From: Struthio camelus
Lineage: Eukaryota; Chordata; Aves; Struthioniformes; Struthionidae
Length of the DNA stretch: 64,000 nt
Assembly: GCF_040807025.1 (NCBI RefSeq)
Contig: NC_090942.1
Location: 69,892,911 to 69,956,910 of the forward strand
Direction of reading: 5' to 3'
Numbering within the stretch: the first letter of the stretch is position 1; every line of letters starts with the position of its first letter. A model generated the notes under the pieces. The model was not told where the DNA came from. It did no database searches and worked only from the letters and a program-made list of their open reading frames with translations. Of the stretch, positions 60,699 to 64,000 are shown in pieces. The position numbers were made by a program, and so were the translations under genes.

Positions 60699-60893
60699 AG
60701 AATCACAGAATCATAATTCAGGATGGCAGGGCCTCCAGAGATTATCTAGCTCAATTCCCTGCTCAAAACAGGTCTAATTAGATGAGGTTGCAGGAGACCA
60801 AATCCCGTCAAGTCTTTCACACCTCCAAGGACAGAGATTTCACAGCCTCTTTGGGCAACCTGTTCTAGTATTTAACCACGCTCATGGCAAAAA
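60699..60893 (-). mobile_element. CR1 LINE 3' UTR fragment
   Basis: The plus strand has AACAGAATCACAGAATCATA at the 3' terminus of the element, followed by GGCCTCCAGAGATTATCTAG, CTGCTCAAAACAGGTC, CCAAGGACAGAGATTTCACA and GCCTCTTTGGGCAACCTGTT. This is the usual reverse-complemented CR1 3' end, about 195 bp long, with no coding part left. Confidence 0.88.
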
Positions 60894-62989
60894 CAAAGAA
60901 AACCCTGTTTTTCCTACTATCTAATCTGTATATTTAAAGATTGAGGCATTTTATATATGCCAGCCAATAGCTGAACTGCAGCCATGTTTCTGTGCTTAAT
61001 CAGATGACATAACCATTTTTTTTGAAGCCTCTGGATGGAGGGCCGGAGAGACTTTGGCCTCAGTGCCTCACACTGCTTTCAGAATAGATTATTTTTGCAG
61101 GTCTTGTATCATCATAAGTCGAAGGTGAGGAGAGACAAGTCTGGAGTTTCAATTATTCCAACAGATGTACTGAGTTTGTAAGTGGATTGTGTCCCTGTGC
61201 TGTGCTACAACGGTTCTCCTGAAGAATTGTGGATGGAGGCAGTGGCCAGCACAGACAGAGATGAGGCAGCAGAAATCTGTAGGCAATTCACTTCAATGTT
61301 TCAGTACTTGTCAGCGTATCAGGTCAATGGAAGAATCCTGCTGTAACTGAGAAAAATCCTGTTGAATCTAACTACTGTTGGCCTATACATACCCACACAT
61401 AAAACTAGGGGACACAGCTTCTGTTTAGCCCCTCCCCTCCAACTGACTTAATTAAGATGAGTCCTAATTGATGTTTTGTGGAATGGTAGAGGCTTATATA
61501 GAAATTCAAAGATTAATTATACGTTGGATTTGAGTAGGTAACTTCTGCGATTTTCCTCTATGTGTGTTTTTAATCCCTCATAGGATACTCTAAATCTCAG
61601 TGGCTGTCTGGGCAGGTAAAACAATCAGAGCCCATTGAAACAGGCTGGGAGGTTTAATCTCCTCTAACAGCTGGGCGGAGTTATCAGAGTACCAGTTAAA
61701 GCCTTGTCTGGAGGGAGTTATTTATCCTGTCACCTGTAGGGAAACAAGAAATCCATGGGATTCATCAGTGTCATGAGCTGGGCACCAACAGATTAAGCCA
61801 GCACAGGTATGTCAAAGGAAATTTTTGCTCTTTTGGTAAAAGATACAAGATGAAAATTAAGTCATTCTCAAGGGTGACGGGAGACTTAATGATTTTCAGA
61901 ACAGACCCAGAAATGAGACCAAAGCTCTGGCTAATCCCATGGGTTAATCTCTCTGCATCTTGTACATAAATCTTAGAGTTAATTGTTTCAATGAAAATAT
62001 TATCTAGGATCTGTGCAACCTTAAAGGATGCTGTATCATACTTTTAAAATATACTTCTCTAAATGATATTGTTATTTATCTTAAATTTTTCAGGTTTTTA
62101 GTCCGTGATGTGGATGGTTGCCTTTGGGTATTTTGGAAAAAAACAATTTAAAATGACTGAACATGACACTATAATTACAAAGTAAATATGCTCTAATTGA
62201 GTAATTAACTCAACATTTCTTCCTACAGGCATTGTAGGAATGAATTCATGTTACTGATCGGATTTCATATCCTTTATTCCAAAGGAGAAAAAAGACTTCC
62301 ACTCTTCAATATGGCCAGATGGAAGTAAAATTTTAAAAATTTTCTCCATTTTTCTAGTTTAATATTTTTTATGCGTGTGATGGTCAACTTGCACTTTCTG
62401 TCAGACAAAATATGCTTTTAGATACCTGCTATATTCTTTCTGCTTCATGCACTACTGACAACAACAATAATTTGGAATTGAAACTTGTCTTATATGTGGC
62501 TGTTAGCAGCAGATTTCATGAATTTCAGATACAGAACTACTACAATGACCCAGGTGAGAGGCAATGGAATTCAAGTGAATTCAAGAGTTAATTTTGATGT
62601 TTGTTGAAGATAGTGGAAAAATGTTATACTTAAATATGTTGCATAGTATATTGAATTTTATGTTTGTCTGATACTGATTGACCATAGCAGGAAGTTGAAA
62701 ATTTAGGTTGATACACAGCCTCAAACTTGTTGTTATTTCTATATTATAGCTTCCATATAGTTCACAAGAGGCTGCGTTTTCCATTCAGACCCCATAGGTG
62801 TAAATATTAGAAATTTGGACTTAATTAAGTGTGAAGAGGTCTGATAATCTTTGGATGCCTTTAACATAATTTGCTAACTTTGCTGTCAATAAGTGAAATA
62901 AGCCCAAGTACCATTATGAAAACAGAGGAAATCGTAGCATTCGTTACTTTCCCGACTTGTATACGAATTGACTTTTGTGTAGAGAAGAA

Positions 62990-63015
62990 AATTTCAGCAC
63001 CTGTGTGCTGAAATT
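62990..63015. repeat. Perfect 11-bp inverted repeat, 4-base spacer
   Basis: AATTTCAGCAC (62990-63000) and GTGCTGAAATT (63005-63015) are exact reverse complements around CTGT. It would fold as a small hairpin in the CACNA1C intron transcript. Confidence 0.9.
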
Positions 63016-64000
63016 CCCAAGGTGATGGTTAAATCACCTATTACTGCTGATTCATAGATTGTATAGATGCAAAGAGTATTTTCAGGTGTAATTTAAGCTC
63101 ATACTGGTGCCTTTAGTGAGAAGTAAGATGTATTTATTCAGTGAAAATTGAAATTGATCAGGTTTAATTTGGATTTGAATGGAACTTCTGTATGACTTGT
63201 ATTTATAAGCCACAGGGAAGAGTGGATTATATGCAATTTTTACATCACTTTCAGCTAAATTAAATTTGTAAGTGCAAAACCCAAGATTCACAGGCATCAG
63301 TTAGTTCTGGCACCATCAGTGCCAAAATTGCATTCTTAAATCAATGAATGGTTTAAATGATATAAATCTAATTTTTTTTTTTTTTGGTATGTCAGATAGA
63401 ATCTCACTGGCTTTGGCTCGTTTGGCTCGTTGCTTGTAAATCCTGTGAATGTGAAATGCTTGTTACTGCCAACAGGTGTTTGGGATGTAGTAGCGCTGTA
63501 CAGAGCTTTCAAATACGTTTCTCTACAGTTTTCTTTGAAGAAAGTTGTTGGTTGTTATCAGTGAAATATGATAAGCTTATTGCTTAAAGCAGAAATGAAG
63601 AAATCCTGAATTCCTGGGAAGTTCAGGAGGGACTATGTTGAAGTTCGTTCCTTAATTCGTTTTTTGGATTTATATTGTGACCAAAAGAGAGGTAGTTTGA
63701 GTCTCATTCTGGATTTGAAAGCAAATGGAATGGCATACTAGTGAGCAGGATAAAGAGAGTATCTCTTGTCGGTTTGGCCATTATAGCAAAAATCAGAAAT
63801 AAAAGAAGAAAAGAAAGATTGAGATGAACATGACTCAAAGGCCCTTACCTACTTTAAGGCAAAGGGTGTAGAGGAAGGACAGAAGAGAGGAAAACTGGTG
63901 TCCTAATTCATATGCAGTGAGAAAAGCTATCAGGCATGCATACGTAACCAAAGCCAGCAGAAAGTGCTTGCTCCTGGCAGTTTCTAAAAACAATTTCTTG

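Larger units (their letters stand above)
54228..64000 (+). other. CACNA1C intron after exon 1b (incomplete)
   Basis: Begins with the donor GTAAGC and runs past the window edge. It contains the second CpG block, the CTCF-like site, two CR1-type fragments and two palindromes described separately. Exon 2 (expected to encode SNYGSPRP and the SWQAAIDAARQA calmodulin-binding helix) is not present. Confidence 0.85.

Noticed and set aside
1..64000. CRISPR arrays, bacterial operons, tRNA or rRNA genes
   Set aside because: No spaced direct repeats, no operon-like gene packing and no tRNA or rRNA signature noticed. The sequence is vertebrate nuclear DNA.

Overview
The window is vertebrate nuclear DNA, almost certainly from a bird. 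It has long AT-rich non-coding stretches, CpG islands at promoters, GT-AG split exons and several 5'-truncated, minus-oriented LINEs of the avian CR1 type. No prokaryotic, viral or organellar gene organisation is visible, and nearly all open frames are chance ORFs or lie inside repeats.

Two recognisable genes occupy it. DCP1B (mRNA-decapping co-activator) runs on the minus strand. Exon 1 (20066-20218), exon 2 (18832-18872) and exon 3 (16146-16273) join in frame and give the first 107 residues of the EVH1 domain. Exon 4 and the rest of the gene lie beyond the left edge. CACNA1C (Cav1.2, L-type calcium channel alpha-1C) runs on the plus strand and contributes its two alternative first coding exons. 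Exon 1a, encoding the long 'cardiac' N-terminus, is at 6527-6656, inside DCP1B intron 3 on the opposite strand. Exon 1b, encoding the short N-terminus, is at 54179-54227. Both end after one base of a glycine codon followed by GTAAG, so both can splice to the same exon 2, which lies beyond the right edge.

Layout: 1-16145, DCP1B intron 3 with CACNA1C exon 1a; 16146-20218, DCP1B exons 1-3; about 19790-20640, DCP1B CpG-island promoter with a TISU/YY1-like start-codon element; 20640-53300, about 33 kb of non-coding DNA with CR1 fragments, probably intron of exon-1a transcripts; 53300-54227, GC-rich promoter and leader of exon 1b with a perfect CRE and candidate upstream ORFs; 54228-64000, first intron of CACNA1C with a second GC-rich block, a G12/C12 hairpin and a CTCF-like site.

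I found no unknown protein-coding system. The most interesting structure is the interleaving of the two genes: an exon-1a transcript must run antisense through DCP1B exons 3, 2 and 1 and the DCP1B promoter before reaching exon 1b about 47.5 kb downstream.
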